Assembly: GCF_030209375.1 (NCBI RefSeq)
Contig: NZ_JARVSC010000003.1
Span: 744,001-808,000, forward strand
Direction of reading: 5' to 3'
DNA length: 64,000 bases
Source: Plantibacter sp. ME-Dv--P-122b
GTDB lineage: Bacteria; Actinomycetota; Actinomycetes; Actinomycetales; Microbacteriaceae
Numbering within the stretch: position 1 is the first letter of the stretch; each line of letters starts with the position of its first letter. Position numbers and translations under genes: made by a program. Below the pieces are notes generated by a model, which worked only from the letters and a program-made list of their open reading frames with translations, did not search any database and had not been told where the DNA came from. Shown piece after piece: positions 26,209-34,956 of the stretch.

Positions 26209-27096
26209 CTACTCGGCGACGTGCTCCTGGAACCACGGCGTGTAGGCCGCGACCTTGGTGCGGTGACCGGCACCGGCGACGAGTCGCTTGACGTGCTCGC
26301 GGACGTTGACCGTCGCGACGCCGATCACGGTGACGCGGTCGAACGGCACGGCGTCGGCGACGAGCACCTCGGCGCGTCGCAAGGCCGCGGGGTCCTCGTC
26401 GGTCGCGAAGCGCTGCACCATGCGGTCGGCGGTCATCGGGTTGGCGCCGATGCTCGTGAGCACGTGGGAGGCGTCACCGTCGGCGACCACGACGCGCGCG
26501 CGGGACGGCCGGCCGGTGTCGGCGTCGAACTCGCCCGGGTGCACGGCTGCGCCGTCGATGGTGGTGACGAGCACGACGTAGTCGTTGACGGACGATGCGA
26601 GCGCCTCGGCGGACAGTCGGACGTCCTGCTCGCCCGCACGGATGCCCGCCCAGAGGTCGGCGTCCGGGGTGAGGAAGAACGGGACGAAGTCGGCCGGCGT
26701 GAGGTCGTCGGTGCCGGCGAGGACCATCGTGCGTCGCGCCTCGCGGTGGCTCGCGGCGGCGATGTCGACGACCGGCCCGTCGGGGAGCGCCGGGGACGCC
26801 ACCGGCAGGATGCTGCCGGTCTCGAGGATGCGCTCCAGGTTGCGGATGTGGGTGACGTGGTACAGCCGCTGCTCGCCGACGCGCACCACGGGCAGGGCGG
26901 CCGCCGCCTTCGTCACCGTCTTCGCGGTCGCGGCGGTCCGCACACGGGTCGGGGCCGGTTCGCGGAGCGATGGCGCGACCGTCGACCGACGGACCTTGGG
27001 AGCGGGTGGTTCAGCGACCGGCACCTCGCGGGGCGGCGGCGGGAAGCAGGTCGCGCAGAGGCCGTTGTCGAAACCGTGTTTGCATTCGTCGCTCAA
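26209..27096 (-). CDS. DarT-like ADP-ribosyltransferase (DUF4433) with N-terminal Cys/His motif
   Basis: A 295-residue protein. Residues about 77-290 match DarT, which ADP-ribosylates thymidine in single-stranded DNA: LYHVTHIRNLERILETGSI (NAD-binding His and Asn), FVPFFLTP, and RRAEVLVADAV with the probable catalytic Glu. The N-terminus carries CKHGFDNGLCATC, a possible zinc-binding motif, then a Pro/Ala-rich linker. TTG start with AAGGA upstream. No DarG-type macrodomain antitoxin gene is adjacent; the neighbours are a repeat and a DUF1648 gene. It may be a toxin, a phage-defence factor or a housekeeping paralogue. Confidence 0.8.
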   Translation of the reverse strand: MSDECKHGFDNGLCATCFPPPPREVPVAEPPAPKVRRSTVAPSLREPAPTRVRTAATAKTVTKAAAALPVVRVGEQRLYHVTHIRNLERILETGSILPVASPALPDGPVVDIAAASHREARRTMVLAGTDDLTPADFVPFFLTPDADLWAGIRAGEQDVRLSAEALASSVNDYVVLVTTIDGAAVHPGEFDADTGRPSRARVVVADGDASHVLTSIGANPMTADRMVQRFATDEDPAALRRAEVLVADAVPFDRVTVIGVATVNVREHVKRLVAGAGHRTKVAAYTPWFQEHVAE

Positions 27097-27212
27097 GAGA
27101 GTCCTTCTGCAGTCCGGCTCCGAGACACGAGGAGCGGGTCACTGGGGGGACGAGCCGAGACGTACGCATCAAGGGTACGCGGCTTCCGCACCCCTCGTGC
27201 ACGCGAACGGCG

Positions 27213-27767
27213 TCAGGCGAGTCCGCGCTGGGCCCGGAACACCCGGACGCACGAGACGGCGAGCGATCCGAAGAACGCCGCCATCAGCACCGGGAGCAGC
27301 CACGGTGCCATCCACGCGGGCACGCCGAGCCACGTGGTGAGTGCGACGACGGCGATGAGCGCGGCGGTCGCGATGGTCAGGTTCCCCAGCAGTCGCACGG
27401 TGGCGTCCAGCGTGGCAGCCGTCACCTCGGGACGAGGAGACAGTTGCGTGGACCACGTCGGTGCAGTGGCCGGTGGGTGGGGATCGACATCCGATCGGGT
27501 CCTTCCGGCGAGCGGCATGCAGGCGGCGACGATCCAGAAGACCGCCACGACCGCGGCACCGATGATGGCGGGGAGCAGGAACCCGCCGAGGCTCTTGTCC
27601 GCCCAGGCGTCCGGCTGGAGCGCGGCGTCGAAGTGCACCGGCATCGGATCCGGAGCGGACGGATAGACGACCAGACCGACGACCAGCGTCGCCGCGACGA
27701 TGACGAGCGCGACCAGATGCGGCCAGACCGGCGGCCGGCGAACGGGCCGGTCCGCAGAGGCGGTCAT
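27213..27767 (-). CDS. DUF1648-domain membrane protein
   Basis: About 184 residues with four hydrophobic segments: LVALVIVAATLVVGLVVYP, LLPAIIGAAVVAVFWIVAAC, LTIATAALIAVVALTTWLG and MAPWLLPVLMAAFFGSLAVS. YPSAPDPMPVHFDAALQPDA after the first segment is the DUF1648 signature, found in SdpI-like immunity proteins and many actinobacterial membrane proteins. The ATG at 27767 has AGGA upstream; an ATG at 27791 is an alternative. Function unknown. Confidence 0.75.
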   Translation of the reverse strand: MTASADRPVRRPPVWPHLVALVIVAATLVVGLVVYPSAPDPMPVHFDAALQPDAWADKSLGGFLLPAIIGAAVVAVFWIVAACMPLAGRTRSDVDPHPPATAPTWSTQLSPRPEVTAATLDATVRLLGNLTIATAALIAVVALTTWLGVPAWMAPWLLPVLMAAFFGSLAVSCVRVFRAQRGLA

Positions 27768-27883
27768 CGATTCCTGCACGATCCCCCTCATCTGCACGAG
27801 GCCCCCTCGGTGCACCTGCCGCCGGCGCACAGCAGATCGGCATCAAGGATACCCAGTACCCCCGCCCTCCGTCTCGCGACGCC

Positions 27884-27946
27884 GCCTGGACACTGCAGCG
27901 ATGCGTGGGCGACGCTACCCCCCACGCACCGCAGCACTGTCCAGGC
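27884..27946 (-). terminator. Two-part inverted repeat after the MFS gene
   Basis: GCCTGGACA (27884) pairs with TGTCCAGGC (27938), and inside it TGCGTGGG (27902) pairs with CCCACGCA (27921). It begins 15 bp past the stop of the MFS gene and is a likely terminator; its ends differ from the 86-bp repeat family. Confidence 0.55.
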
Positions 27947-27960
27947 GACGGCGTCTCGGC

Positions 27961-29466
27961 TCACCCGGTCGCGTCGGGCTCCGCTGGTCGGCTCACGCGG
28001 CGCGCGACGACGACGGCCGCGACACCGGCGACCAGCGCGATCGCGAAGCATCCGGCGAACGCGATCCCGCCGGACGCGATCCACCCCAGCCCCGCGAACA
28101 CACGGGAGCCGTCGAGTGCCGTGAACGCCAGCCCGGTCGCCGCGAGGGCGAGGGCCCCGCCGATCGCGTCGCCGATCGACATCGCCGCGCTGTTGAACCC
28201 CTGCGAGCGCTCGTCGGAGTAGGCGAGCGTCATGACACTGAGTCGCGGGAACATGAGGCCCATCCCGCCACCGCTCACCACCCAGGCGGCGATCGGCACC
28301 ACCGGCGGCAGGCCGATGAGCGCTGCGGACAGGGCGATCGCGACGGCGACCGTCACGAGCGACGACCCGATCTGCACGGCGTTCGCATTCGACAGCCGGT
28401 CCCCGAGGCGCCCCTGCAACCAGGACGACAGCGACCACGCGATCGCCCCGCCGGTGAGCGCGAGTCCGGCGAGCGCCGGCGTGAGCCCGTGCTCGCGGGT
28501 CAGCAGGTACGGCACGTACACCTCGGCACCGAAGAACGCGGCGGAGGTCAGTCCGCGCACGAGGATGACCGTCGGGAGCCCGCGGCGTGCGGTGAGCGTG
28601 CCGAGCGGGATGAGTGGGCGGAGGGCGAGGATCGCGACCACGGCACCGACGACCGGCAGGGCCCAGGCGGTCCACCCGGAGAACTCGGTCGAGAGGTTGA
28701 CCGCGAGGACCGCCGCCGCGACGAGCACCGCCCACCCGAGTCGACGCAGCTCCGCGCCCGTCCGCGCGACGGTGGCCGCCTCTCCGCCATCGTCCGCCGA
28801 CTGCCGCTCGGCGGCCTCTCGCTCGGCGCGTTCGGTCGTGGAGGCCCGCAGCATCCGGAGCGCCGGCAGGAGGAGGAGCGTCGCGACGACCACGAGACCG
28901 ACCACACCGAGGAAGACCCAGTGCCAGCTGAACCGCTCCGCGACCACCCCGGCGAGGAACGGTCCGATCAGGGAGGGGACGACCCAGGCGGCAGCGAACC
29001 CGGCGAAGATCCGCGGGTGCAGGGCCGGTGGGTAGATGCGGGCGACGAGGACGTACAGGGCGACGGTCATCGCTCCCGAACCGAGGCTCTGGACGAGGCG
29101 TCCGGCGACGACGGCCCACATGGTGGTCGCGGTTCCGGCCAGGAGGAGACCCACGAGGAACAGGACGACGGAGGCCAGCAGCGGCTGGACCGGGCCGATA
29201 CGGTCGGCGACCGAGCCCGCCGCGACCATGCCGATGACACTCACGGCGAGCGGGCCGGCGAAGGCGAGGGCGTAGAGCTGCTCGCCGCCGAGCTCGCCAC
29301 TCACGAGCGGCATGATCGTCGTGACGGCGAGGGACTCGAAGGCGCCGAGGAACACGAGCGCGCACGCACCGATGGTGACGAGGACGAACCGGCGGCTGAA
29401 GATCCCGCGGTCGCGGGGCGTCGGTCCGGTACTGGACGCGTGCTGGGAGGTGGTCGCTGCGGTCAC
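27961..29466 (-). CDS. MFS transporter, multidrug exporter type
   Basis: A 501-residue major facilitator with about 14 membrane segments and a charged central loop (RASTTERAEREAAERQSADD). LVTIGACALVFLGAFESLAV starts the first segment; SVADRIGPVQP is the loop 2-3 motif. The GTG start lies about 7 bases past a TAGGCT -10 box, so the message may be leaderless. The promoter carries a SoxR/MerR-type operator, suggesting induction by redox-active compounds or drugs. No regulator gene is adjacent. Confidence 0.88.
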   Translation of the reverse strand: MTAATTSQHASSTGPTPRDRGIFSRRFVLVTIGACALVFLGAFESLAVTTIMPLVSGELGGEQLYALAFAGPLAVSVIGMVAAGSVADRIGPVQPLLASVVLFLVGLLLAGTATTMWAVVAGRLVQSLGSGAMTVALYVLVARIYPPALHPRIFAGFAAAWVVPSLIGPFLAGVVAERFSWHWVFLGVVGLVVVATLLLLPALRMLRASTTERAEREAAERQSADDGGEAATVARTGAELRRLGWAVLVAAAVLAVNLSTEFSGWTAWALPVVGAVVAILALRPLIPLGTLTARRGLPTVILVRGLTSAAFFGAEVYVPYLLTREHGLTPALAGLALTGGAIAWSLSSWLQGRLGDRLSNANAVQIGSSLVTVAVAIALSAALIGLPPVVPIAAWVVSGGGMGLMFPRLSVMTLAYSDERSQGFNSAAMSIGDAIGGALALAATGLAFTALDGSRVFAGLGWIASGGIAFAGCFAIALVAGVAAVVVARRVSRPAEPDATG

Positions 29467-29473
29467 GCATCCG

Positions 29474-29503
29474 AGCCTAGAACCTCAACGTGACTTGAGG
29501 TCA
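29474..29503 (-). promoter_or_regulatory. SoxR/MerR-type promoter with 19-bp spacer
   Basis: On the minus strand TTGACC and TAGGCT are separated by 19 bases and enclose a dyad, read on the plus strand as ACCTCAACGTGACTTGAGGT (29482-29501). This matches the general plan of soxboxes (CCTCAA...TTGAGG) and the long spacer that MerR-family activators correct by bending DNA. Confidence 0.7.
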
Positions 29504-29525
29504 AGCACTGCAGTGCCGTCGACCC

Positions 29526-29611
29526 GTTCACCATTCAGGACGGGCCCGGTGCGCCGTCGCCGTTCGACGGATTCGGGCGCGGGCGCGCCGCAGCCTTCCT
29601 GAATTGCGAAC
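29526..29611. repeat. 86-bp inverted-arm element, copy 2
   Basis: Begins GTTCACCATTCAGGACGG and ends CCTGAATTGCGAAC, 86 bp. It separates the MFS promoter region from the end of metB and directly follows the SoxR-type promoter. Confidence 0.85.
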
Positions 29612-29627
29612 GAGCCGGAACGGCCCG

Positions 29628-30806
29628 CTAGTGCTTGGCGCTCGCCTTCAGGACCTTCGTGAGTGCGCGGTCGAGGTCGGCGATGAGGTCCGCGACGTCC
29701 TCGATGCCGACCGACAGGCGGACGACGTTCTCGGGGACCGCCAGCTCCGTGCCCTTCACCGAGGCGTGCGTCATCTGCGCCGGCAGGCCGATGAGCGACT
29801 CGACACCGCCGAGCGACTCGGCGAGTGCGAAGAGCTTCGTCTTCTCGACGAGGCGCGTGGCTGCAGCCGGGCCACCGACGAGCGCGAGCGAGAGCATGCC
29901 ACCGAACCCGGACATCTGGCGGGCGGCGAGCTCGTGACCGGGGTGGCTCTCGAGGCCCGGGTAGTAGACGCGCTCGACGGCGGCGTGGCCGTCGAGGAAC
30001 TCGGCGATCGCCTGCGCGTTCGCACTGTGCTGACGCATGCGCACCGCGAGGGTCTTGATGCCGCGGGTCGTGAGCCACGCGTCGAGCGGGGCCGAGACCG
30101 CGCCTGCGGCGAACTGCACGAAGCCCAACTGCTCGGCGAGCTCGTCGTCGTTCATGATGATGGCGCCACCGAGGACGTCGGAGTGACCGCCGAGGTACTT
30201 CGTCGTGGAGTGCACGACGATGTCGGCCCCGAGCGAGAGCGGCTGCTGCAGCGCCGGCGAGGCGAAGGTGTTGTCCACCACGGAGAGCACCTCGTGGCGG
30301 TGCGCGAGGGCCGCGAGCGCCGCGATGTCGCTGATCTTCATGAGCGGGTTGCTCGGCGTCTCGACCCACAGCAGTTTCGTGCGGCCCGGGATGATCGCGG
30401 CTTCGACGGCCGCGAGGTCGCCGAGGTCGACGACCGTGTGCTCGATCCCCCAGGCGCCGTGCACCCGGTTGATCAGCCGGTAGGTGCCGCCGTAGACGTC
30501 GTTGCCGATCACGATGTGGTCGCCGGGGCGGAGGGCCGTACGGATGAGCGCGTCCTCGGCGGCCAGGCCGGAGGCGAAGGAGAAGCCGTGCTTCGCGCCC
30601 TCGAGGGCGGCGAGCTGCGTCTCGAGCGCCGTGCGGGTCGGGTTGGCGGAGCGGCTGTACTCGTAGCCGCCGCGGAGCCCGCCCACGCCGTCCTGGACGA
30701 AGGTCGACGTCTGGTAGATCGGCGGGATGATCGCCCCGGTGGTGGGGTCGAACTCCTGTCCGGCGTGGATGCTGCGGGTGGCGAAGCCGTGGTCGTGCTT
30801 GCTCAT
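29628..30806 (-). CDS. metB: Cystathionine gamma-synthase/lyase family enzyme
   Basis: A 392-residue PLP enzyme of the Cys/Met metabolism family. PLP Lys in VHSTTKYLGGHSDV near residue 205; SRSANPTRTALETQLAALEG near residue 52 is typical. Called metB by closeness to actinobacterial cystathionine gamma-synthases, but a cystathionine gamma-lyase role is equally possible beside cbs, where the pair would make cysteine from homocysteine. AAAGAG precedes the ATG. Second gene after cbs, 128 bp apart. Confidence 0.88.
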   Translation of the reverse strand: MSKHDHGFATRSIHAGQEFDPTTGAIIPPIYQTSTFVQDGVGGLRGGYEYSRSANPTRTALETQLAALEGAKHGFSFASGLAAEDALIRTALRPGDHIVIGNDVYGGTYRLINRVHGAWGIEHTVVDLGDLAAVEAAIIPGRTKLLWVETPSNPLMKISDIAALAALAHRHEVLSVVDNTFASPALQQPLSLGADIVVHSTTKYLGGHSDVLGGAIIMNDDELAEQLGFVQFAAGAVSAPLDAWLTTRGIKTLAVRMRQHSANAQAIAEFLDGHAAVERVYYPGLESHPGHELAARQMSGFGGMLSLALVGGPAAATRLVEKTKLFALAESLGGVESLIGLPAQMTHASVKGTELAVPENVVRLSVGIEDVADLIADLDRALTKVLKASAKH

Positions 30807-30934
30807 GGGTGACTCTTTCGATTCAGGTTTCGGGGAGGTGTCGGGCTGGGCGACCGGTCGGACGGGTCACCGGGGTCGGGCGTGGTCGGGACATCGCCCG
30901 GACCCCGCCCACACGACCTGCATTCCGCCCACGC

Positions 30935-32299
30935 TCAACCCGCCAGGTAGGTGAGGAGGTCGTGCCGCGTGATGACACCGATCGGCTTGCCGCCGTCGGT
31001 GACGAGGAACGCCGGGGCGGCACCGAGCGCCGCACGCGCCGCCGGGATGGACTCACCGAGACCGATGAGCGGCAGCGGGTCGCCGACGAAGGCGCTCGCG
31101 GCGTCGTTCATCTTCGCCGCGCCACTGAAGACGGCGTCCATGAGGCTCGCCTCGTCGATCGCACCGACGACCTCGCCCATCACGACGGGCGGCTCGGCGC
31201 TCAGCACCGGGAGCTGCGAGACGCCGTACTCGGTCATGATGTCGACGACGTCGCGGACGGTGTCGCTCGGGTGCACGTGCACCAGGTCGGGCATCTCCGA
31301 GCCCTTACCACGGAGGATGTCTCCGACCGTGCGGTCGTCGGCGACCTCGCTGAAGCCGTAGGACTGCAGCCAGGAGTCGTTGAAGATCTTGCCGAGGTAG
31401 CCACGCCCGCCGTCGGGCAGGAGGACGACGACCACGGCGGACGCCGGGAGGTCGCGGGCCGCGACGAGGGCGGCCTGGACCGCCATGCCACTGGAGCCGC
31501 CCACGAGCAGTCCCTCCTCACGGGCGAGGCGACGTGTCATCGCGAACGACTCGGCGTCGGTGACGGCGATGATCTCGTCGGGGATGGACGGGTCGTACGC
31601 GGTCGGCCAGAAGTCCTCGCCGACGCCCTCGACGAGGTAGGGGCGACCGGTGCCACCGGAGTAGACCGAGCCCTCCGGGTCTGCACCGATGATGCGCACG
31701 CCGCCCTCGGAGACCTCCTTGAGGTACTTGCCCGTTCCGGAGATGGTCCCTCCGGTGCCGACACCCGCGACGAAGTGGGTGATCTCGCCCTCGGTGTCGC
31801 GCCAGATCTCGGGACCGGTCGACTCGTAGTGGCTGCGCGGCCCGTTCGGGTTCGCGTACTGGTTGGGCTTGAACGCCCCCGGGATCTCGGCGGTGAGGCG
31901 GTCGGACACGCTGTAGTAGGAGTCGGGGCTGTCGGGAGCGACGGAGGTCGGCGTCACGACGATCTCCGCACCGTAGGCGGTGAGCACGTTCCGCTTGTCC
32001 TCGCCGACCTTGTCGGGCAGGACGAACACGCAGCGGTACCCGCGCTGCTGGGCGACGAGGGCGAGGCCGACGCCGGTGTTGCCGGAGGTGGGCTCGACGA
32101 TCGTGCCGCCCGGCTTGAGGTCGCCCGATGCTTCGGCGGCGTCGATGATGCGCGTCGCGATGCGGTCCTTCGAGGAACCGCCCGGGTTGAGGTACTCGAC
32201 CTTGACGAGCACGGTGGCCGCGATGCCCTCGGTGACCCGGTTGAGCTTGACGAGGGGCGTGTTCCCGATGAGATCGAGGACGGAGTCTGCGTAGTTCAT
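30935..32299 (-). CDS. Cystathionine beta-synthase
   Basis: A 454-residue PLP enzyme with the catalytic core to about residue 320 (PLP Lys in NPGGSSKDRIA near residue 43; TSGNTGVGLA near 72; GTGGTISGTGK near 183) and a C-terminal pair of CBS domains (VHPSDTVRDVVDIMTEYGVS; GKPIGVITRHDLLTYLAG). It condenses serine and homocysteine to cystathionine; without the heme domain of animal forms. Upstream lies a Cys-codon leader peptide, suggesting control by cysteine supply. Operon with metB. Confidence 0.92.
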   Translation of the reverse strand: MNYADSVLDLIGNTPLVKLNRVTEGIAATVLVKVEYLNPGGSSKDRIATRIIDAAEASGDLKPGGTIVEPTSGNTGVGLALVAQQRGYRCVFVLPDKVGEDKRNVLTAYGAEIVVTPTSVAPDSPDSYYSVSDRLTAEIPGAFKPNQYANPNGPRSHYESTGPEIWRDTEGEITHFVAGVGTGGTISGTGKYLKEVSEGGVRIIGADPEGSVYSGGTGRPYLVEGVGEDFWPTAYDPSIPDEIIAVTDAESFAMTRRLAREEGLLVGGSSGMAVQAALVAARDLPASAVVVVLLPDGGRGYLGKIFNDSWLQSYGFSEVADDRTVGDILRGKGSEMPDLVHVHPSDTVRDVVDIMTEYGVSQLPVLSAEPPVVMGEVVGAIDEASLMDAVFSGAAKMNDAASAFVGDPLPLIGLGESIPAARAALGAAPAFLVTDGGKPIGVITRHDLLTYLAG

Positions 32300-32319
32300 G
32301 TCTGCAATCTGTTCCTGTG

Positions 32320-32353
32320 GTGCGTCACCGCACGACTCTCGCGTGCGTCACCG
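32320..32353 (-). promoter_or_regulatory. Direct repeat in the cbs leader
   Basis: GTGCGTCACCG occurs at 32320-32330 and 32343-32353, between the leader peptide and the cbs start. The copies overlap short inverted segments (GTGCG/CGCAC) and could form alternative hairpins that hide or expose the cbs ribosome-binding site. Confidence 0.4.
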
Positions 32354-32394
32354 GACGGCTGGGGCGGCTGAGGCGGCATCCCGGCAGGGACGGT

Positions 32395-32433
32395 TCAGCG
32401 GGGACAGCAGGAACACGACAGGCGGAGACGCAT
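32395..32433 (-). CDS. Cysteine-rich leader peptide of cbs-metB
   Basis: A 12-residue reading frame, MRLRLSCSCCPR, with three Cys codons in the last six, ends 95 bp before cbs. TAGGGTGG lies upstream of its ATG. This matches the cysteine-responsive attenuation leaders known before sulfur-metabolism genes in actinobacteria, where ribosome stalling at Cys codons raises downstream expression when cysteine is scarce. Identification rests on Cys codon run, length and position. Confidence 0.65.
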   Translation of the reverse strand: MRLRLSCSCCPR

Positions 32434-32493
32434 GCTGACCACCCTACCCGGCGAGTGCGGGGAACGCAGCCGGATGTCGGCGCCGATCCGACG

Positions 32494-32799
32494 TCAGTGG
32501 ATCGCGACGAGTCGCTGCCGCGGACCGAGTGCCGAGACAGCCGAGGACACCAGCCGGATGGCGAGGGTCAGCACCATGAGGATACCGATGACCGTGAGCA
32601 CGACCGCGGCGAGCAGCAGCACCGCGAGGAGCGCCGGGAGTCGGCGCAGCGCGAGTTCGACCGGGCGACGACGGGGTGTCCCGTCCGCCTCGGGCGTCTC
32701 CAGGTGGCCTTCGCCGGCCATCGCCGCGGCGACGAGTTCGAGCGTGGCACGCGCGCCGGATCCGAGCCGCGCGGTCGAGGTGCGCAGTGCCTGGGACAT
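32494..32799 (-). CDS. Small membrane protein, function unknown
   Basis: About 101 residues. A soluble N-terminal half (STARLGSGARATLELVAAAM) is followed by one long hydrophobic stretch, LPALLAVLLLAAVVLTVIGI and continuing, that could span the membrane once or as a hairpin. AAGGG precedes the start (ATG 32799; GTG 32802 adds one residue). It lies upstream of the cbs leader in the same direction and may be co-transcribed. I do not recognise the family. Confidence 0.55.
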   Translation of the reverse strand: MSQALRTSTARLGSGARATLELVAAAMAGEGHLETPEADGTPRRRPVELALRRLPALLAVLLLAAVVLTVIGILMVLTLAIRLVSSAVSALGPRQRLVAIH

Positions 32800-32973
32800 C
32801 ACGGGGCCCTTCTCGTCGGGTGGATCGGTGTTCGCGGGTGTGAGGTCTCGACCGTAGCAGTCGGGTGCCCTGTTCGGGGGTGCCTGCGCCTATTCTGCCA
32901 GGCGGGGGTGAACACGCGGTGGCCTGCCGACGGCCGCATGATGGACGCCTACCGTGCTCTCTAGACTGGAGGC

Positions 32974-33651
32974 ATGACCGTCTCCGGCCTCTCCGCCGTC
33001 TCCCAGGACTACCTCAAGACGATCTGGACGACCTCCGAGTGGGCCGACGAGTCGGCCACCGTCAAGCTGCTCGCGGATCGCATGGGTGTGCGCCCCGCGA
33101 CCGCCTCCGACGCCGTGAAGCGACTCGCCGCCCAGGGACTCGTCGTGCACGAGCCCTACGGCAGCATCGAGCTCACCCCTGCCGGGCAGGCGCACGCGGT
33201 CGCGATGGTGCGCCGTCACCGGCTCATCGAGACCTTCCTCGTCGAGATGCTCGGGTACGGCTGGGACGAGGTCCACGACGAGGCGGAGATCCTCGAGCAC
33301 GCGGCCAGCGACACGATGATCGAGCGCATCGACGCCGCACTCGGCCACCCGATCCGCGACCCGCACGGCGACCCGATCCCCTCGGCCGACGGCACGCCGC
33401 ACCGCCCGGACGCGGTCCGGTTGAACGAGGCGCCGTCCGACAGCCCACTCATGGTGTGCCGCATCTCGGACGCCGACCCGGAGACCCTCCGCCACCTGAG
33501 CACCCTCGGCATCGTCCTCGACACCGAACTCAGCGTGGACGACCACCGTGCGTTCGCGGGCGAGCTGGAACTCCGGCTCACCGCGACCGGCACACGCCTC
33601 ACCCTCGGTCGGCTCGCCGCGGATGCGGTGTGGGTGACCGTCGCCGCCTGA
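32974..33651 (+). CDS. mntR: DtxR-family metal-dependent regulator, probable MntR
   Basis: A 225-residue regulator: winged helix at residues 8-70 (LLADRMGVRPATASDAVKRL), dimerisation and metal-binding region with HRLIETFLVEMLGYGWDEVH and EAEILEHAASD near 80-110, and a C-terminal FeoA/SH3-like domain. GGAGG precedes the ATG. It is convergent with mntH, whose promoter carries two imperfect palindromes, so manganese control is likely; an iron regulator is the alternative. Confidence 0.88.
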   Translation: MTVSGLSAVSQDYLKTIWTTSEWADESATVKLLADRMGVRPATASDAVKRLAAQGLVVHEPYGSIELTPAGQAHAVAMVRRHRLIETFLVEMLGYGWDEVHDEAEILEHAASDTMIERIDAALGHPIRDPHGDPIPSADGTPHRPDAVRLNEAPSDSPLMVCRISDADPETLRHLSTLGIVLDTELSVDDHRAFAGELELRLTATGTRLTLGRLAADAVWVTVAA

Positions 33652-33666
33652 CCGCCGACCTCTCCG

Positions 33667-33702
33667 TCCGCCCAGGTTCGGGCGGGTGAACCGCCGGGCG
33701 GA
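33667..33702. terminator. Inverted repeat between mntR and mntH
   Basis: TCCGCCC (33667) pairs with GGGCGGA (33696), with GGTTC/GAACC inside, between the convergent gene ends. Probably a shared terminator. Confidence 0.6.
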
Positions 33703-34956
33703 TCACCCGAAGAACGTCAGCACGATGAGCGCGACGTTCAGCGTGACGATGAGCGCGACCACGATCCAGGCGAACACCCGGGTGGCGAGCTGGTCGACGT
33801 GGACGCCCATGATCCGGCGGTCGCCCGTGTAGCGCACGAGCGGGATGAGCGCGAAGGGGATCCCGAGGCTGAGGAACACCTGGCTCAGCACGAGCGCGGT
33901 GGTCGGGTCGATGCCCGCCGCCAGGATGACGAGCGCCGGGATGAGGGTGATCACCCGTCGGGCGAGCAACGGGATGCGCACCTTGAGGAGCCCGCCCATG
34001 ATCGCCGCTCCCGCGTAGGCGCCCACCGAGGTCGAGGCGAGCCCAGAGGCGAGCAGGCCGATGGCGAAGATCACGCCGATGACCGGCCCGAGCGCAGCGG
34101 TGATGGCCGCGTGGGCCCCCTCGATCGAGTCCGTCCCCTCGACACCGCCGAGCGACGCGGCCGCGAGCAGCAGCATCGCGATGTTCACCGCTCCGGCGAG
34201 GACGAGTGCCGCGGCGACGTCCCAGCGGGTCGCCACGATGAGCCGACGGATGGCACCGTCGCTCGTCTGGACGCCGTGCCGGTCCCGGCTGAGCGAGGAG
34301 TGGAGGTAGATCGCGTGCGGCATGACCGTCGCGCCCAGCATGCTCGCGGCGAGCAGGACCGTCGCCGTGCCCTCGAACCGCGGCACGAGGCCACCGGCCG
34401 CGGCACCCCAGTCGACGGGACTGACGAACAGACCGGCGAGGAAGCCGACGGCGATGACGGCGAGGAGCGTCAGGATCGCGAACTCGAAGTGCCGCTGGCC
34501 GTACCAGTTCTGCACAGCGAGGAGCACGATCGAGAAGACCCCGACGATGACGCCGCCGAGCACGAGTGGGATCCCGAAGAGCAGGTACAGCGCCACGGCG
34601 CCGCCGATCACCTCGGCGAGGTCGGTCGCTGCGGCGACGAGCTCCGCCTGCACCCAGTAGAGCCGACGCGGGCCGGTGCGCAGCCGCGAGCCGAGCAGCT
34701 CGGGCAGGCTCTGCCCGGTGACGAGGCCGAGCTTGGCGGAGAGGTACTGGACGAGCACGGCCATCGCGTTCGCGGCGACGAGCACCCAGACGAGCAGGTA
34801 GCCGTACTGGGCTCCCGCCGTGAGGTTCGCCGCGACGTTCCCGGGATCGACGTACGCGATCGCCGCCACGAAGGCGGGCCCGAGGAGGAACAGGAGTCGC
34901 GGTCCGCGTGGCGTGCGGGTCGTCGGAGCGGCGAGGTCAGTGGTCACGTCGGCCAT
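33703..34956 (-). CDS. mntH: Nramp-family divalent metal transporter
   Basis: A 417-residue proton-coupled Mn(II)/Fe(II) importer with about 11 membrane segments. The metal-binding DPGN motif is in YVDPGNVAANL near residue 37 and the MPH motif in MLGATVMPHAIYLHSS near 214. The start falls close to two palindromic elements, with no clear ribosome-binding site. Paired with the convergent mntR. Confidence 0.95.
   Translation of the reverse strand: MADVTTDLAAPTTRTPRGPRLLFLLGPAFVAAIAYVDPGNVAANLTAGAQYGYLLVWVLVAANAMAVLVQYLSAKLGLVTGQSLPELLGSRLRTGPRRLYWVQAELVAAATDLAEVIGGAVALYLLFGIPLVLGGVIVGVFSIVLLAVQNWYGQRHFEFAILTLLAVIAVGFLAGLFVSPVDWGAAAGGLVPRFEGTATVLLAASMLGATVMPHAIYLHSSLSRDRHGVQTSDGAIRRLIVATRWDVAAALVLAGAVNIAMLLLAAASLGGVEGTDSIEGAHAAITAALGPVIGVIFAIGLLASGLASTSVGAYAGAAIMGGLLKVRIPLLARRVITLIPALVILAAGIDPTTALVLSQVFLSLGIPFALIPLVRYTGDRRIMGVHVDQLATRVFAWIVVALIVTLNVALIVLTFFG

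Noticed and set aside
32300-32493. SAM riboswitch upstream of the transsulfuration genes
   Set aside because: No recognisable SAM riboswitch core; the Cys-rich leader peptide explains the region better.
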